64,000 bases of DNA from an uncultured Muribaculaceae bacterium (GCA_958439725.1 CAUBWJ010000011.1:5310-69309), one strand, 5' to 3'. Shown: positions 27,232 to 37,266, counted from the first letter of the stretch. Translations and numbers: made by a program. Notes: generated by a model from the letters alone, not told the origin.

Positions 27232-28150
27232 AGACTTTAAGTTTGGACGGGTCGGTGGTCCTCTGCAGGGATGCTTTGGTGGGAATCAGCACCTTGTAGG
27301 CTTTGCCCGTCTTGTTTGGAAGCGATTTGGCGCGTATCCAGGGATTGTTGTCGCGCAGAATGAGGTAGTTTATACCCTGTTCCTGTGCCCATGTAGGCCA
27401 GTCTTCCACAGGATAATCCACAGTCACCGTCTTGTATTCGAGCGGTTGGTAGAGCTGCTCGGCAGTGAGATTGAAGCCATATTTCGCAGGGTGCTCCATA
27501 ATCTCTTTCATGGCCAAAAGACGGAACATATAGCGCGAGGTTTCCTCGGCCAGATACAGATCGTAGGCGCTGGATGCCTGCTGTGCCTCGAGTTCGCGGC
27601 TCACGCGGGCCACTCCCGTATTGTAGGATGCGGCGGCCGATTCCCAGTTACCGAAACGGTTGTAGCTCGATTTGAGATAGCGGGCGGCGGCTGCCGTGGC
27701 TTTTTCAAGATTGTAGCGTTCGTCAACGTAGTCGTTGATTTCAAGGCCGTACTCTTTTCCGGCCGAAGGTATGAACTGCCAGAACCCGGCAGCCTTTGCG
27801 GGAGAGTAAGCGCGTGGATTGAGATAGCTCTCGATGCATGCCAGGTAAGCAAGATCGGTAGGAACACCGTTGGCCTTCAGTATGGGCATTATTACGGGGA
27901 AATATCTGTTGGCGCGTTTGATTGTGAGGAGTGTGTTGCCGTGGGTGTAGACCATCGACGTCAGTTCCCGGTCGTAGCGTTCCCAGAGGTCGGGACGGTC
28001 AAGCTTTACGGCTTTCCCTGCAAATTCCACTTTGGAGGGAATCTCAGGATTTACTACGGGAGCTGATTCAAGCCGTTGCTGCTGGGCATAGGCCGTGCAC
28101 GACATGAATGGGAAAGAAAGAATCAGAAGATAGTTTATGTAACGTTTCAT
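27203..28150 (-). CDS. Lytic transglycosylase (SLT/MltD-like)
   Basis: A murein-cleaving enzyme producing 1,6-anhydro-muropeptides. The signal region (FPFMSC then TAYAQ) suits either a lipoprotein or a signal peptidase I substrate. The SLT domain holds Glu107 in the IESYLNP motif, then AAGFWQF and the YNLEKATAAAARYL helix typical of MltD. The 315-residue length and one SLT domain with no LysM repeats mean cell-wall binding must come from elsewhere. Its end overlaps the start of uvrA, which suggests co-transcription rather than shared function. Confidence 0.9.
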   Translation of the reverse strand: MKRYINYLLILSFPFMSCTAYAQQQRLESAPVVNPEIPSKVEFAGKAVKLDRPDLWERYDRELTSMVYTHGNTLLTIKRANRYFPVIMPILKANGVPTDLAYLACIESYLNPRAYSPAKAAGFWQFIPSAGKEYGLEINDYVDERYNLEKATAAAARYLKSSYNRFGNWESAAASYNTGVARVSRELEAQQASSAYDLYLAEETSRYMFRLLAMKEIMEHPAKYGFNLTAEQLYQPLEYKTVTVDYPVEDWPTWAQEQGINYLILRDNNPWIRAKSLPNKTGKAYKVLIPTKASLQRTTDPSKLKVFDHNWINER

Positions 28151-28209
28151 CAGTCAGGTATTTGGTTTGGATGGTTTTAATGAGATGGAAGTGTCTGGAG
28201 GAGTCCGGG

Positions 28210-28965
28210 TCAGATTACTTCGAGATTGGCTTTCAGTCGCTGCCGGACCACTTCGTACATAAGAACACCGGCGGCTACGGATACGTTCAGCGACCCTATG
28301 TGGCCGAACATGGGAATGGACACAAATGTGTCGCACTCTTTCAGCACTTCAGGGCTGATGCCGGTGTCCTCGGCGCCGAGCACAAGGGCTGTCGGCACGG
28401 TATAGTCGGCCGTGGTATAATTGATGTCGGCTTTTTCCGAAACGGCCACTACGTTGAAGCCCGACTGGCGCAGACGCTTCACAGCTGAGAGTGTAGTGCG
28501 TTCGCGGCAAACCGGAAGATGCATCAGGGCGCCTGCGGAGGTCTTTACGGCGTCTCCTCCCACACTCACGCTGCCGTGCTCGGGAATCACTATGGCGTCG
28601 GCTCCCGCGCACTCGGCCGTACGGGCTATGGCACCGAAATTTCTCACATCAGTGATGCCGTCGAGCACTATCACGAAAGGTAGCACTCCGGCCTCGAAAA
28701 GCTCGGGTACGAGATTGTCAATGGAATGATAGGTGATGGCCGACATCATGGCTATCACGCCCTGATGATTCTTGCGGGTGATGCGGTTGAGACGCTCCTC
28801 GGGCACACGCTGCACCACGAGTCTGTTTTCGCGCGCGAGGGCAAGAAGTTCGGTTGCAAGGGGCCCCGAAAGGTCTTTCCGTACAAACAGCTTGTCTATT
28901 TCTTTACCGGCCTCGATGGCTTCCATCACAGCTCTCAGACCGAAGATGTAATCGTTTGGTTGCAT
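28210..28965 (-). CDS. rlmB: 23S rRNA 2'-O-methyltransferase RlmB (TrmH family)
   Basis: A SPOUT-fold methyltransferase that would modify guanosine 2251 of 23S rRNA. An N-terminal L30e-like RNA-binding domain (about residues 1-85) is followed by the knotted catalytic domain with motifs RNFGAIARTAE, LGAEDTGIS and IPMFGHIGSLNVSVAA. Length 251 is standard. It lies 43 bases after recN in the same-strand block. Other TrmH members modify different sites, so the precise target is inferred. Confidence 0.92.
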   Translation of the reverse strand: MQPNDYIFGLRAVMEAIEAGKEIDKLFVRKDLSGPLATELLALARENRLVVQRVPEERLNRITRKNHQGVIAMMSAITYHSIDNLVPELFEAGVLPFVIVLDGITDVRNFGAIARTAECAGADAIVIPEHGSVSVGGDAVKTSAGALMHLPVCRERTTLSAVKRLRQSGFNVVAVSEKADINYTTADYTVPTALVLGAEDTGISPEVLKECDTFVSIPMFGHIGSLNVSVAAGVLMYEVVRQRLKANLEVI

Positions 28966-29008
28966 TATTTAGGGTATTTTATATTAGAAAAACAGGAGGG
29001 AAAACAGC

Positions 29009-30676
29009 TTAGAAAAGCCCTAAGAGTTTTCCGGCGGTATGGCGCGCCGATTCGTCGTCGGGCGAACCTGACAGCATCAGAGCCAGCTCGTCGATGCGCC
29101 TTTCCGGTGTCAGGCGTTCCATGCGGGTGTGGGTTGAGAGGTCGTCATCCTCTTTAAACACTTTGAAATGCACTTTGCCTTTGGCAGCCACCTGAGGCAG
29201 ATGGGTTATGGCTATCACCTGCAGTCCGGCGGCAAGGTCAAGCATCATCAGGCCCATACGGTTGGCTACGTCGCCCGACACTCCGGTGTCGACTTCGTCG
29301 AATATGATTGACGGAAGTTCTATGCGGTTGGCGATAATGGACTTTATGGAAAGCATTATGCGCGAGATTTCGCCGCCGGAGGCAGCTCCGCCCACCGGAA
29401 TGGGCTCCTGGTTCTTGTTGAACGCAAACCGGAATTCCACTGCATCCATTCCCGTGGGGCCGAGTTCGGAGGGCTCGACCGCAATGTTTACCTGAAGATT
29501 TTTCATGCCGAGGGGGCGTGCGGTCTCTATCAGCTTCTCGCCGAAATCACGGGCTGCCTCCGCGCGGCGTTCGGAAATGGTGCGGGCCAGTTCCCGTGCG
29601 CGCGATTTGGCGCGCTTGGCCTGTGTCTCGAGCCGCAGAGCAAGAGAATCCGCTTCCGCGAGATGACTCAGGCGGTGTTCGAGCCGGTCGCGTATCGCAA
29701 TCAGCTCCGATTCGGTTTCCACGCCATGTTTCCTCATCATGGCCCTTATTTCGGTTATACGGGCATCTGCCACCTCAAGTTCAGAGGGGTCAACGAGAAT
29801 TGAGGCATCGATTGTCTCAACAGTCTCGGCTATATCGTTAAGCTCTATGCTTGCCGATTCCAGTCTGTCAAGAAGGTTCTGGTTGCGGACGCTTTCGGTA
29901 AATGTCTCCAGATCAGCTATGGCGTCGCGGGCCGTTTCTATGAGCGAAAGTATATTGCTGTCGCCGGTTTTCAGAGCCTCAAGGGCTTCGTTTGCCAGGC
30001 TCTTGCCACGGGTGGAATCGGCGAGCTGGTCACGCGACTGTTCGAGTGTGTCGAGTTCGCCGGGATGGAGATTGAGTTCCTCGAGCTGTTCAAGCTGGAA
30101 CTGCATGAAGTCGGCGTTTGCCTTGTCGCGCTCCACTCCCGCCTTGAAAGCCTTGAGTTTATGGAGAGCTTCCCGAAAGGATGAATAGAGTTTGCCATAT
30201 TCCTCGAGCAGCTGCTGGTTGGAGGCGAGTGCGTCGATTACATTGAGCTGAAAATCGGGCGTTGCGAGAAGCTGGTTCTGATGCTGTGAGTGAATGTCGA
30301 CCAGATGCAGTCCCACTTCACGGAGCAGCGTGAGATTCACAGGGGTATCGTTGATGAAGGCTCTTGATCTGCCACCGGGAGAAATCTCGCGCCGGAGAAT
30401 ACACGTGGTGGCGTCGAAATCCACGTCGGCCCCTTTGAGAATTTCTGCCAATGGTGTTGAGGGTGACAGGCTGAAAGTGCCTTCTATCACCGATTTCATG
30501 TCTTCACGCCGTATGGCTTTGGTGTCGGTTCGTCCGCCGAGCAGCATTGACAGCGCGCCGATGATAATGGACTTACCGGCGCCGGTCTCGCCGGTGATGA
30601 TGTTCAGGCCGCTGTCAAATTCGATATCAAGCGAATCTATCAGGGCATAGTTGGATATATGGAGAGACTTCAGCAT
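29009..30676 (-). CDS. recN: DNA repair protein RecN
   Basis: An SMC-like ATPase acting early at double-strand breaks. It has Walker A GETGAGKS near residue 31, a central coiled coil of about 300 residues (rich in Leu, Glu and Arg heptads), and Walker B with DEVDTGVSG in the C-terminal part. I start it at 30676 (MLKSLHISNYALID), which gives 555 residues; the frame extends further upstream but into the DUF4835 gene. Only one base separates it from that gene's stop, so the two are probably translationally coupled. Confidence 0.95.
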   Translation of the reverse strand: MLKSLHISNYALIDSLDIEFDSGLNIITGETGAGKSIIIGALSMLLGGRTDTKAIRREDMKSVIEGTFSLSPSTPLAEILKGADVDFDATTCILRREISPGGRSRAFINDTPVNLTLLREVGLHLVDIHSQHQNQLLATPDFQLNVIDALASNQQLLEEYGKLYSSFREALHKLKAFKAGVERDKANADFMQFQLEQLEELNLHPGELDTLEQSRDQLADSTRGKSLANEALEALKTGDSNILSLIETARDAIADLETFTESVRNQNLLDRLESASIELNDIAETVETIDASILVDPSELEVADARITEIRAMMRKHGVETESELIAIRDRLEHRLSHLAEADSLALRLETQAKRAKSRARELARTISERRAEAARDFGEKLIETARPLGMKNLQVNIAVEPSELGPTGMDAVEFRFAFNKNQEPIPVGGAASGGEISRIMLSIKSIIANRIELPSIIFDEVDTGVSGDVANRMGLMMLDLAAGLQVIAITHLPQVAAKGKVHFKVFKEDDDLSTHTRMERLTPERRIDELALMLSGSPDDESARHTAGKLLGLF

Positions 30677-30677
30677 T

Positions 30678-31592
30678 TTATTCTTGATTGGAGGGGTGGA
30701 GAATAGCCGAGAGTCTGGCGTTCTCAGCCGGATAAATATTTTCAAGTATTTCGTAGACGCGCTTACGCTCGGTTTCCGCCCCGCGGCTGTAGACGTTTAT
30801 CAGTTCGTCGAGCTTCGAGTCGTGGAACATTGTCAGCGCTACCGAAAATGGAGCCATCTCATTGACCTTGCTCAGCGTGGCGAGCGACGATGTAATGGCG
30901 TCGCGGCCTTTGTCGGGGCTCAGGGACATTACATCGAGTCCGTTGCGATGATATTCATAGCTCATGTCGCGCAGGGCTGCCGGTGCAGCGCCAGAAAGGG
31001 CCTCGGCTATGGCTGCGCGGTTTCGGTTGTCGTCAAACATGCGCCATCCGCTTGAGCCGCTTGCCTGGGCCTGCTGCACTATGGAGGCCATGCGTTCTAC
31101 ATACGGCTGGCCCCCGCGGGGAGAGAAAGAGTCGAAGTCCAGAGCCAGTATGAGATAGGCATAGAAATCGAGGAGCGCCGTGAGATTGCTTTCCACGGTG
31201 GTTTCCGAAAACGTCAGACGGTCGGCCGGACGGAAAGGAAATGCGATGTGCTCGTCCTTGATGTTGAGCAGCGTGGAATTATATGAGCTGTTGAAAACCG
31301 GGCGCACCGACTGCACCTGAAGCTCGCCTGAAACCACACCGTCGTTATAACCCGTGACGGTGAGGAAGAGACGGCATCCGATTCTTTCGTTGACGGCGAA
31401 CTTCGTGTCTGTGAACCTCGTGGAGTTCATGTAATCGCTCACGGTCTGCTGAAGTTCTGTGAATATCTCTTCGCGAGTGTCGGTGAGCTGCTCGGTATTG
31501 ACTTCTACTTTGCAGTCAAGTTCCTGCGCCAAGACACCCGCGGCCGTAAAAACGGCCGCAAGAACAGTGAGTGCAATCCGGGCGAGGTTCAT
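30678..31592 (-). CDS. DUF4835 family protein (PorD-like)
   Basis: A 304-residue exported protein with a cleavable signal (AGVLAQ) and the DUF4835 pattern: an N-terminal ELDCKVEVN segment, a middle TEFNF-like beta region and the DFDSFSPRGGQPY motif. Members of this family have been named PorD and linked to type IX secretion in Bacteroidetes; that link is recalled knowledge, not shown here. No other type IX gene is in the window. The coaBC-DUF4835-recN order is a typical Bacteroidetes arrangement. Confidence 0.87.
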   Translation of the reverse strand: MNLARIALTVLAAVFTAAGVLAQELDCKVEVNTEQLTDTREEIFTELQQTVSDYMNSTRFTDTKFAVNERIGCRLFLTVTGYNDGVVSGELQVQSVRPVFNSSYNSTLLNIKDEHIAFPFRPADRLTFSETTVESNLTALLDFYAYLILALDFDSFSPRGGQPYVERMASIVQQAQASGSSGWRMFDDNRNRAAIAEALSGAAPAALRDMSYEYHRNGLDVMSLSPDKGRDAITSSLATLSKVNEMAPFSVALTMFHDSKLDELINVYSRGAETERKRVYEILENIYPAENARLSAILHPSNQE

Positions 31593-31600
31593 CTGTCAGG

Positions 31601-32800
31601 TCAGTGTAATTTTATGATTTCGTCAAGAATGTCTACGGCCACTTCCCGCTTTGACTTCACGGGAAAGCGCAGTGGGTCTGCTCCCTGACGGAAAATTGTG
31701 ATTTTATTGGTGTCAGTGCCAAAACCTGCCTGGGGGTCGCGGAGGGAGTTCAGCACAATCATGTCGAGATTTTTGCTGTGGAGTTTTTTTACTGCGTTGG
31801 ATTCCTCGCTGTCCGTCTCGAGGGCGAAACCCACGAGAATCTGGCCGGGACGTTTCTCGGCACCGAGTGTGGCGGCAATGTCGGGATTTTTCACCAGGGT
31901 GATATGTGGAGGCTCGTTTCCCTCACGTTTGATTTTGGTTCCGGAGGGATTCTCCGGGGCATAATCGGCCACTGCGGCGCACATTATGGCTATGTCGGTC
32001 TCAGACCATACTTTCTCGCAGCTGGCAAGCATCTCCCGAGCCGATTCCACATGTTCGGTCGTCACCCCTTTTTCAGAAGCCTTGACTGAGACGGGGCCGC
32101 TCACGAGAGTGACTTCCGCACCCATGCGCGCGGCGGCATCGGCTATGGCATAGCCCATTTTTCCGGTGGAGAAATTGCCGATGAATCTCACCGGGTCTAT
32201 TCGCTCGTAGGTAGGGCCTGCGGTAACCAGCACTTTTTTCCCGGCAAGGGGCTGCCTGCGCGAGAAAAACTCGTCGAGCACTTCCACGATACGCTCCGGT
32301 TCTTCCATGCGTCCGCGTCCGGTAAGATGGCTTGCGAGTTCGCCTTCGGCCGGTTCGATTATATGGTTGCCGTAAGAGCGGAGCAGGGCGAGGTTGGCGG
32401 TTGTCGACGGATGGGCCATCATGTCAAGGTCCATGGCCGGAGCTACAAACACCGGGGCTTTTGCCGAGAGATAGGTGGTGACAAGCATATTGTCGGCGAT
32501 GCCGTGGGCCATTTTGCCTATTGTGCAGGCTGTGGCGGGAGCAATTACCATTGCATCGGCCCACAGGCCTATGTCAACATGGCTGTGCCATTCGCCGGTA
32601 TTGGCCGTGAAAAAATCGCATATCACGGGCTTTCCGCTCAGTGCCGAAAGTGTGACGGGGGTGATAAACTCTTTTCCGGAAGGGGTGATCACGACCTGCA
32701 CTTCAGCTCCTCTCTTGACAAGAAGCCGCAGAAGGGTCACAGACTTGTATGCCGCGATACCGCCTGTTATTCCGAGGACTATATGTTTGCCTTTTAACAT
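31601..32800 (-). CDS. coaBC: Bifunctional phosphopantothenoylcysteine decarboxylase / phosphopantothenate-cysteine ligase
   Basis: Makes 4'-phosphopantetheine precursors for coenzyme A. The N-terminal CoaC domain is a flavoprotein (GITGGIAAYKS at the start, catalytic His in WHSHVDIG near residue 73, then CTIGKMAHGIADN). From about residue 185 the CoaB ligase domain has the GPTYERIDPVRFIGNFSTGKMG motif and a later KIKR region. Total length is 399 residues. The start overlaps the exonuclease gene by seven bases, so these two are co-transcribed. Confidence 0.96.
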   Translation of the reverse strand: MLKGKHIVLGITGGIAAYKSVTLLRLLVKRGAEVQVVITPSGKEFITPVTLSALSGKPVICDFFTANTGEWHSHVDIGLWADAMVIAPATACTIGKMAHGIADNMLVTTYLSAKAPVFVAPAMDLDMMAHPSTTANLALLRSYGNHIIEPAEGELASHLTGRGRMEEPERIVEVLDEFFSRRQPLAGKKVLVTAGPTYERIDPVRFIGNFSTGKMGYAIADAAARMGAEVTLVSGPVSVKASEKGVTTEHVESAREMLASCEKVWSETDIAIMCAAVADYAPENPSGTKIKREGNEPPHITLVKNPDIAATLGAEKRPGQILVGFALETDSEESNAVKKLHSKNLDMIVLNSLRDPQAGFGTDTNKITIFRQGADPLRFPVKSKREVAVDILDEIIKLH

Positions 32801-33579
32801 GATTTCTTATTCTTGGCCTGGTCGATGCGAAGCCTTATTCGTGCGAATGCGTCTTTGGTGTTCTGTGGGAAGTCACCCTGCATTATCCAGCTGTAGTAGC
32901 CCGGTTCTTTTCTGAGAACCTCTTCGGCCGGACTCCCTTTGTGCTTGCCGAAGTTGATGATTTCCACATTGTTGTCGTCGTAAATGAGACGGCCGGCGAA
33001 GTCAACGTTGCGGTTGTGCGACGAATAGTCGGACAGCGCGTTCACATCGTTGGGCAGATCAGGATATCGGTCGAGCTGAGCCTTGAGCACCTCGAGCGTG
33101 GCTCTTGTGTCGGCATTGGCCGAGTGGGCAGCCTCAAGGTCGCCACCGCAGTAGAATCTGTAGGCAGCGGTGAGGTTTCTGGGCTCACGTTTGTGGAATA
33201 TGGTCTGCACATCCACAAAACGGGCAGTATGGATGTCGATGGGGACGTCGACGCGGTTGAATTCCTCCAGAAGCATCGGGATGTCGAATCTGTTGGAATT
33301 GAATCCGGCGATGTCGCAACCGCTGAAGAGTTCGGCCAGCGACTTGGCAACCTGACGGAATGTCGGTTCACCGCACACGTCCTCGTCGGTGATATGGTGT
33401 ATGGCTGTTGCCTCTGCCGGAATCGGCATCTCGGGGTTTATGCGGCGTGTGCGCTCAATCTCTGTGCCGTCGGGCATCACTTTTATCAGGGAAATCTCCA
33501 CGATGCGGTCGTGGGTGATGTTGGTGCCGGTAGTCTCCAGATCGAAGAACACTATTGGTCTTGTGAGTTTCAGTTCCAT
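32794..33579 (-). CDS. DEDDh 3'-5' exonuclease (DnaQ-like)
   Basis: An epsilon-type exonuclease, probably proofreading or DNA-end trimming. The DEDDh residues are visible: FDLETTG near residue 14, a middle Asp in FNSNRFDIPML, and HSANADTRATLEVL (His and last Asp). The remaining part of 261 residues carries an additional C-terminal region seen in Bacteroidetes members. It follows dnaN by seven bases, so a link to the replisome through the clamp is attractive but not shown. Confidence 0.92.
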   Translation of the reverse strand: MELKLTRPIVFFDLETTGTNITHDRIVEISLIKVMPDGTEIERTRRINPEMPIPAEATAIHHITDEDVCGEPTFRQVAKSLAELFSGCDIAGFNSNRFDIPMLLEEFNRVDVPIDIHTARFVDVQTIFHKREPRNLTAAYRFYCGGDLEAAHSANADTRATLEVLKAQLDRYPDLPNDVNALSDYSSHNRNVDFAGRLIYDDNNVEIINFGKHKGSPAEEVLRKEPGYYSWIMQGDFPQNTKDAFARIRLRIDQAKNKKSC

Positions 33580-33586
33580 CAGCGGA

Positions 33587-34711
33587 TCAGTCTACAATGT
33601 TCATCGGCATGAGAATCATCAGCAGCTCGCTCTCGGGGTCGTTTTCTCCGGGGAGGAAGAGGGCGGGGCGCGAGGGATCGGCGAGTTTGATTACGACATC
33701 GGGAGTGGAGAGGGTGGAAAGAATCTCCACGAGATACTGACTGCCGAAGCCTATCGTGAGTTCTTTGCCGGTATAGTCGCAGGGCACTTCCTCTTTGCCG
33801 AATGTGCCGAAGCTATTGTCGCAGGCGTTGAGCTCCACAGAGTTGGCGCTGAGGCGCATACGGATGAGGCCGCCGCCTTCGTCGCCGAACACAGCCACAC
33901 GTCTCACGGCCGTGAGCAGCGACAGACGGTCGACGGTGAGAATATATGAGTTGGTGGAGGGAATCACACGGTCGTAAGGAGGGAAATTGCCTTTTATCAG
34001 GCGGCAGTCAAAAGTGAACGACTCGGATTCAAACAATACCGCGGTGGGGCTCACGGTGATTTTAATCTCGTCCTCTTTCGAGAATACATTTTTTAGCACG
34101 GTTGCGCCTTTAACCGGCAGGATGAAGGAGCAGGTCACACCGGGTTTTATAGCTGAATTGGTGTATTTCACAAGCTTTCGGGTATCGGTGGAAACGAAAA
34201 TCACCGAATCGGGACGCACGTCCCAGAGAATACCCATCATCTGCGGGCGGATTTCGTCGGTGCTCACGGCAAAAAGGGTATTTTCGATGCCATGTATCAC
34301 GTCGGCGGTTCCGGCCACAAAAGTCTCTTTTATGCCGTTTTCCTCAGGCTTTTCACCGGGATATTCCGCGCCGGATATGGCCATGGTGTTGTAAACGCCG
34401 TTGGAATAAGATATCTTTACTTCAAGTGTTTCTTCCTTGATTTCAAACAGAATGCCCTGATCGGGAAGCTCCTTGAGAAGTTCCACTATTCTGCGGGCGT
34501 CAAGACAGAAAGAACCGTCGCCCTGGGCTTCTGTCACGTTCAGGCGTCCCACAAGCGAGTTTTCCATATCGGCCGCCTTGACGGTGAGGGTATCGCCTTC
34601 AAGGGTGAAAAGGAAGTTGTTGAGGATAGCCATAGGGTTCTTGGCGTTGATAACCTTGCTGACTGCAGATGCAAAAGCATAGAGCGTTTTGCTGGAGACA
34701 CTGAATTTCAT
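33587..34711 (-). CDS. dnaN: DNA polymerase III beta subunit (sliding clamp)
   Basis: The ring-shaped processivity clamp. It contains three copies of the beta-clamp fold in 374 residues; the N-terminus MKFSVSSKTLYAFASAVSKV and the C-terminal LILMPMNI-like ending are diagnostic. Here dnaN is not next to dnaA but heads the exonuclease-coaBC-DUF4835-recN block, an arrangement seen in other Bacteroidetes. The 38-base gap to the PBP1A gene holds a TTTTTACGTAAAAA palindrome. Confidence 0.96.
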   Translation of the reverse strand: MKFSVSSKTLYAFASAVSKVINAKNPMAILNNFLFTLEGDTLTVKAADMENSLVGRLNVTEAQGDGSFCLDARRIVELLKELPDQGILFEIKEETLEVKISYSNGVYNTMAISGAEYPGEKPEENGIKETFVAGTADVIHGIENTLFAVSTDEIRPQMMGILWDVRPDSVIFVSTDTRKLVKYTNSAIKPGVTCSFILPVKGATVLKNVFSKEDEIKITVSPTAVLFESESFTFDCRLIKGNFPPYDRVIPSTNSYILTVDRLSLLTAVRRVAVFGDEGGGLIRMRLSANSVELNACDNSFGTFGKEEVPCDYTGKELTIGFGSQYLVEILSTLSTPDVVIKLADPSRPALFLPGENDPESELLMILMPMNIVD

Positions 34712-34749
34712 CTGATTATATGGTTTTATTTGTTTTTACGTAAAAAGGA

Positions 34750-37125
34750 TTATTCGAATACGTCCTCTCCCATGGAAATGTCGGCTGAGGCGTCTTCAGG
34801 AGTGGAATCTGAGAATTCGCTTGAGCAGAGGTCTACGTTGACCGGGAATTCAAAGCGGTCGGTCTGGCGGTAAGGAAGCGATGAATCGCCATAGACTTTC
34901 TTCATGAACAGACCATAGATGGGAAGGGCCATGGAAGCGCCCTGTCCGTTGGCCATGCCGTTGAAGTGGATGAAACGCTCTTCGCCTCCCACCCATGTTC
35001 CGGCCACCAGACGGGGAGTGAATGCCATGAACCATCCGTCGGCATTGTAGTTGGTGGTGCCGGTCTTGCCTCCGGTCTGGGCCGTGAGGTTATAGGGCGC
35101 ACGGCGTATGCGGTTGCCGGTTCCGGAATCGACCACGCCGAGAAGCATGGAAAGTATGCGCCAGTAGGCTGTTTCTGAGATAACCTCCGTGTGGCGGGGG
35201 GTGAATTCGGATATGATGTTGCCGTTTGAATCGGTGATTGAGGTTACAAATATCGGGTCCACGCGCATGCCTTTGTTGGCGAAGGCGGTATATGCGCTCA
35301 CCATTTCTTTCACGGAAATGTCGGCCGGTCCAAGACACAGTGACATAACTGGATCAAGCTTTGAGGTCACTCCGAAGTTCTGGATTGTTCTTACGAGTTC
35401 TTCAGGAGAAAGCTGGCTTATGAGGCGTGCCGAAATCCAGTTGTTGGAGTTGGTGAGCGCCCAGCGCAGATCCACGTCCTCACCCACACGCGCGCTGCCG
35501 GAGTTGCGGGGAGCCCAGGTGCGTCCGAGTTCGTCGGTAAACACCGGCTGGGTGTTGCTGAACATGGAGCAGGGGGTGAAGCCTTCCTCCATCGCATAGG
35601 TGTAGAGGAACGGCTTCATGGTCGAACCTATCTGACGGCGACCCTGGGAGACCATGTCGTACTGGAAATAGGAGAAGTTGGGGCCTCCTACGTATGCTTT
35701 CACCTGGCCGTTTACGGGGTCCATGGCCATGAATCCGGTGCGCAGGAACTTCTTCTGGTGCAGCAGGGAGTCCATCGGGGTCATCACCGTGTCAACAGGG
35801 CCTGCATAGCTGAATATCTTCATCTCGCGTGGCGTGCTGAAGGCTTTCTTGATTTCATCCATTGAAGCTCCGGCCTTTTTCATCATGCGATAACGGTCGG
35901 TGAGTTTCATGGCGTTGCGTATGAGATGGTTCACCCTGATTTCCGATATTTCGGTGCGATTGGTGGAATAAGGTGCGCCTTTGGTGCCTTTTTTCTCGCG
36001 GTCGAATGCCGGCTGTAGATAGCCTCCCATGTGTTCGGCCACGGCTTCCTCGGCATATTTCTGCATCCTTGAGTCAATTGATGTGTGGATTTTGAGGCCG
36101 TCGGTATAGATGTCGTATTTCGAGCCGTCGGGCTTGGGATTCTTTTCAATCCAGCCGTAGAGCGGATTACGTTCCCAGGAGATGGAGTCGGTGCGATAGG
36201 TCTGATCGTCCCAGGAAGGATAGTCGGAGCGCACAGGCTTTTTGGCCTGCATCATCAGGCGTATCTGCTCGCGGAAGTAAGGGGCTGTACCCTCTTTGTG
36301 GTCCACGCGGTGGAAATTGAGTTTGATGGGGAGAGCCGCAAGGGAATCATATTCCTGCTTGGTGATCATGTCGTTTTCCTTCATGAGGTTGAGCACCACG
36401 TTGCGTCGGCCGAGCGCGCGCTCGGGCTTGCGCACGGGATTGTAGTAAGAGGGGTTCTTCACCATGCCCACAAGCAGGGCGGCTTCTTCAACGTTGAGGT
36501 CTTTCGGTTCTTTGCCGAAATAAACCCATGCGGCCGATTTGATACCGACGGCATTGTAGAGGAAGTCAAACTGGTTGAGGTACATTTTGATTATTTCGTC
36601 CTTCGAGTAGAAGCGCTCGAGTTTCACGGCTATCATCCACTCGATGGGCTTTTTGATGGCTCGGCTCAGAAGGTTCTCGCTTTCGGGCGAATAGAGCTGT
36701 TTGGCAAGCTGCTGGGTTATGGTGGAACCGCCGCCGGCGTTTTTGTTGCCGAGCAGCAGGCGTTTTACTGCCACGCGGAAAAGAGCGCGGAAGTCTATGC
36801 CTGAATGGTCCTCGAAGCGGGCATCCTCGGTGGCGATAAGCGCGTTGACCACGTTGGAGGAAATCTCGTCGTAGTCGGCGTAGACACGGTTGCCTGTGCC
36901 ACGGAAGAAACGGCCTATTTCTTTGCCGTCAGACGAATAAAGCACCGAGGCAAAACGGTCGTGTGGGTTCTTGAGCTCCTCGACGGGTGGCATATAGCCG
37001 ATTACGCCGTTGTAAATCAAAAAAAGAAATGTGAATATCCCGGCAATGAATGCTACGAAAAAGAGCCATAGAAGCATTATCACGGCACGGTGTCTGGTAT
37101 TCCTATCCTGTTGGGTCGTGGACAT
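34750..37125 (-). CDS. Class A penicillin-binding protein (PBP1A type)
   Basis: A bifunctional peptidoglycan synthase anchored by one N-terminal membrane segment (about residues 15-40). The GT51 glycosyltransferase domain has EDARFEDHSG (catalytic Glu) and GGSTITQQLAKQL. The transpeptidase domain has SxxK as GSTMKP, the SNN motif and KTGTT. It is 791 residues long with an acidic C-terminal tail. A promoter lies upstream, and the gene may share transcription with dnaN downstream. Confidence 0.95.
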   Translation of the reverse strand: MSTTQQDRNTRHRAVIMLLWLFFVAFIAGIFTFLFLIYNGVIGYMPPVEELKNPHDRFASVLYSSDGKEIGRFFRGTGNRVYADYDEISSNVVNALIATEDARFEDHSGIDFRALFRVAVKRLLLGNKNAGGGSTITQQLAKQLYSPESENLLSRAIKKPIEWMIAVKLERFYSKDEIIKMYLNQFDFLYNAVGIKSAAWVYFGKEPKDLNVEEAALLVGMVKNPSYYNPVRKPERALGRRNVVLNLMKENDMITKQEYDSLAALPIKLNFHRVDHKEGTAPYFREQIRLMMQAKKPVRSDYPSWDDQTYRTDSISWERNPLYGWIEKNPKPDGSKYDIYTDGLKIHTSIDSRMQKYAEEAVAEHMGGYLQPAFDREKKGTKGAPYSTNRTEISEIRVNHLIRNAMKLTDRYRMMKKAGASMDEIKKAFSTPREMKIFSYAGPVDTVMTPMDSLLHQKKFLRTGFMAMDPVNGQVKAYVGGPNFSYFQYDMVSQGRRQIGSTMKPFLYTYAMEEGFTPCSMFSNTQPVFTDELGRTWAPRNSGSARVGEDVDLRWALTNSNNWISARLISQLSPEELVRTIQNFGVTSKLDPVMSLCLGPADISVKEMVSAYTAFANKGMRVDPIFVTSITDSNGNIISEFTPRHTEVISETAYWRILSMLLGVVDSGTGNRIRRAPYNLTAQTGGKTGTTNYNADGWFMAFTPRLVAGTWVGGEERFIHFNGMANGQGASMALPIYGLFMKKVYGDSSLPYRQTDRFEFPVNVDLCSSEFSDSTPEDASADISMGEDVFE

Positions 37126-37162
37126 AATTTGGTTATAGATGAAGCCTTTGCGTTAAAACATA

Positions 37163-37170
37163 CAAAGATA
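37163..37170 (-). promoter_or_regulatory. -7 box of the PBP1A gene
   Basis: TATCTTTG on the minus strand, about 38 bases before the ATG. No convincing -33 element. Confidence 0.55.
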
Positions 37171-37266
37171 GTGATTATGCCTCAAAAAATGCGGAATCCC
37201 TGCGGATTTTAGTCGAGATTGTTAACAAATTTTGTGGGATATGCGGGGAGAGATTACATAATAAAA

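Noticed and set aside
27149..28066. A 305-residue plus-strand open frame
   Set aside because: Antisense shadow of the lytic transglycosylase gene and the uvrA start.
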